Assembly: GCA_012271225.1 (NCBI GenBank)
Contig: JAAXGS010000071.1
Span: 1-5,330 of the forward strand
From: Dehalococcoidia bacterium
Lineage (GTDB): Bacteria > Chloroflexota > Dehalococcoidia > UBA6926
Direction of reading: 5' to 3'
Length of the DNA: 5,330 nt
In this document: one piece after another, positions 4,203 through 5,330 of the stretch
Layout: every line of letters begins with the position of its first letter
Position numbering within the stretch: the first letter of the stretch is position 1
Notes under the pieces: generated by a model
The model's input: the letters and a program-made list of their open reading frames with translations, nothing else
Databases searched by the model: none
What the model was told of the DNA's origin: nothing
Made by a program: the position numbers and the translations under genes

Positions 4203-5330
4203 TTACTCCGTCAGACTGAATGAGTCGGCGGGCGGATCGGGAAAGTCATTCGGCCAGAGAATGCGCGCCAGGTCCTCCGCCCCCCGGATATTCCAATGGG
4301 ACAGCGTTGTGAAGTGTTTGCCGTCGACGATGTACACCCGGTTCTGCGTGATTGCCGGCGTCTCGGTGAGCGCCTCCTCCGTAAGCAGGCGCTGCCGGAA
4401 CTCCTCCGCGCCGAACTCAATCGGCTGCGGGATGATGATGATCTCCGGATTCATGGCAATCAGGCCCTCAAGGCCGGTGGTCTGGTTGCCCTGCACCCCC
4501 GCGTCCGCGGCGGCGTTCAGCCCGCCGGCCGCCTCGATCACTCCCCCCTCGGTGGAGCCATCGCCGGCGACCCACAGATCATCCCCGTAGCTTGTCACGG
4601 CAAGCACGCGCGGTCGCTGCTCCTTCTGCACGGTCACGCGGACAACGGCTTCATACCGCTCCCGCACCTCCTCCCTGAACGCCAGCGCGCGCTCCTCCTC
4701 GCCAAGGATGTAGCCGATGAGAAGGATATTGTTCAGACGCGCCTCCGGATCCTGCTCCAACTGCGTCTGAATTGTCGGTATGCCGACGCCGTCCAGCGCC
4801 TCAACAAGATCCGCTGTGAAGAACGGACTCGTCACCACAACGTCCGGCTCATGGGCGATGATCGTCTCCGGATCGCGCGTGATCTCCGGTTTGTCCTGCG
4901 TGTGAGCCGCCACGTTTGAGAACGTCTCGCTCTTTGTCGCGTTGCCCACCGCGACAAGCCGCTCATCGGGCACAAGCGCAAGAACCACCTCGTCATGTCC
5001 AACGGACGCGGTGATGATCCGCAGGGGCTTGGCGGGAATTTCAATCACGCCGTTCAGTCCCCGCGCCTGTCGCGGCCATCCAAGGTTCGTGGCATCAACA
5101 ATGCCCGGCACGCCCTGCAGTTGCGCGGTGATCCGCGCCGCGGGATCCGGCGTCGCTGTGGGCGCAGGCCGCGGAGTGGCCGTGGAGGACGCCGCCTGCG
5201 CCACCGCAGTGGCGGTCGGCTCGATCAGGTCAACCATCGGCGTTGGGACGGGCGTTGCCACCGGGCCCTGTGTTGCCGGGATGTCATCGGTTCCGCAAGC
5301 CGCCAGCATCGCGGCCAACAGGGCGATTGC
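4203..5330 (-). CDS. ABC transporter substrate-binding lipoprotein, BtuF/FecB/FhuD type (Peripla_BP_2), 5' end outside window
   Basis: This is the extracytoplasmic binding protein that delivers its ligand to the importer powered by the next gene. The frame runs past the right edge: the last bases encode AIALLAAMLAAC, the end of a signal peptide with lipobox LAAC (Cys codon 5295-5297). The true start therefore lies beyond 5330, and the in-frame TTG at 5316-5318 is not a credible start because it would cut the signal peptide. Counting from that TTG, residues 17-60 are a Thr/Pro/Ala stalk, and residues about 90-360 are the TroA-like fold. That fold includes the IEIPAKPLRIITAS strand (92-105), DPETIIAHEPDVVVTS (149-164), LGEEERALAFREEV (205-218) separating the lobes, and LWPNDFPD (354-361) near the end. 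The family binds siderophores, haem or cobalamin, and the ligand here is not resolved. The permease is not in the window. Confidence 0.92.
   Translation of the reverse strand, partial: AIALLAAMLAACGTDDIPATQGPVATPVPTPMVDLIEPTATAVAQAASSTATPRPAPTATPDPAARITAQLQGVPGIVDATNLGWPRQARGLNGVIEIPAKPLRIITASVGHDEVVLALVPDERLVAVGNATKSETFSNVAAHTQDKPEITRDPETIIAHEPDVVVTSPFFTADLVEALDGVGIPTIQTQLEQDPEARLNNILLIGYILGEEERALAFREEVRERYEAVVRVTVQKEQRPRVLAVTSYGDDLWVAGDGSTEGGVIEAAGGLNAAADAGVQGNQTTGLEGLIAMNPEIIIIPQPIEFGAEEFRQRLLTEEALTETPAITQNRVYIVDGKHFTTLSHWNIRGAEDLARILWPNDFPDPPADSFSLTE
4206..4209 (-). promoter_or_regulatory. Ribosome binding site of the ATPase gene, inside the upstream gene
   Basis: On the minus strand GGAG is followed by TAATCC and then the ATG at 4199-4197, giving a spacing of 6 nt. 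The TAA in this spacer is the stop codon of the binding-protein gene, so ribosomes ending there sit over the next start. This arrangement is typical of translational coupling. Confidence 0.75.

Noticed and set aside
4296..4919. 207-residue plus-strand frame opposite the binding-protein gene
   Set aside because: It lies wholly inside the minus-strand binding-protein gene, and its composition (His, Arg and Leu rich) is that of an antisense shadow.
5316..5318. TTG as the start codon of the binding-protein gene
   Set aside because: The frame continues upstream with AIALL, and a start here would leave only seven residues before the lipobox Cys. A full signal peptide must begin outside the window.

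Overview
The window looks like a chromosomal segment of a GC-rich, free-living bacterium, most likely a member of the Chloroflexota (Dehalococcoidia or SAR202-like). This is inferred from style, not from a marker gene. Two unrelated secreted lipoproteins carry the Thr/Pro 'ATPVPTP...PTATP' linker common in that phylum, and a bacterial LRR protein with a typical 'ALYNATGGPxW ... GCIPE ... LGLPLC' framework sits next to a GPP34/GOLPH3 homologue and a DUF1801 protein. There is no rRNA, tRNA, CRISPR array, transposase or phage gene.

Layout, left to right. Positions 1-225 (+) hold the end of a membrane protein that is open at the left edge. Positions 414-1631 (+) encode a lipoprotein with a Thr/Pro stalk and nine exact 24-residue leucine-rich repeats of the plant-type LxGxIPxxLxxL class. 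Positions 1801-2268 (+) encode a DUF1801 protein. Positions 2583-3233 (+) encode a GPP34-family protein. These plus-strand genes are separated by 169-351 bp and each seems to have its own leader, so they do not look like one operon. A strong composite hairpin at 2401-2454 separates the DUF1801 gene from a TACAAT box ahead of the GPP34 gene.

On the minus strand, converging on the GPP34 gene, are an iron-siderophore/haem/cobalamin-type ABC ATPase (3333-4199) and, 3 bp upstream of it in transcription order, its substrate-binding lipoprotein (4203 to beyond the right edge). The ribosome binding site of the ATPase lies inside the last codons of the binding-protein gene, so the two are probably translationally coupled. 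No permease is present in the window. It is expected to the right of 5330 if the operon is complete.

I did not find a convincing new multi-gene system. The points most worth a second look are the LRR lipoprotein (an exact 72-bp tandem array with an invariant rare ATA codon, a plant-like N-cap and a variable concave face), the composite hairpin at 2401-2454, the bacterial GPP34 protein, which appears to lack one phosphoinositide-binding arginine, and a few leader structures. Three ribosome-site or edge arguments change the naive gene starts, at 414, 2583 and beyond 5330.
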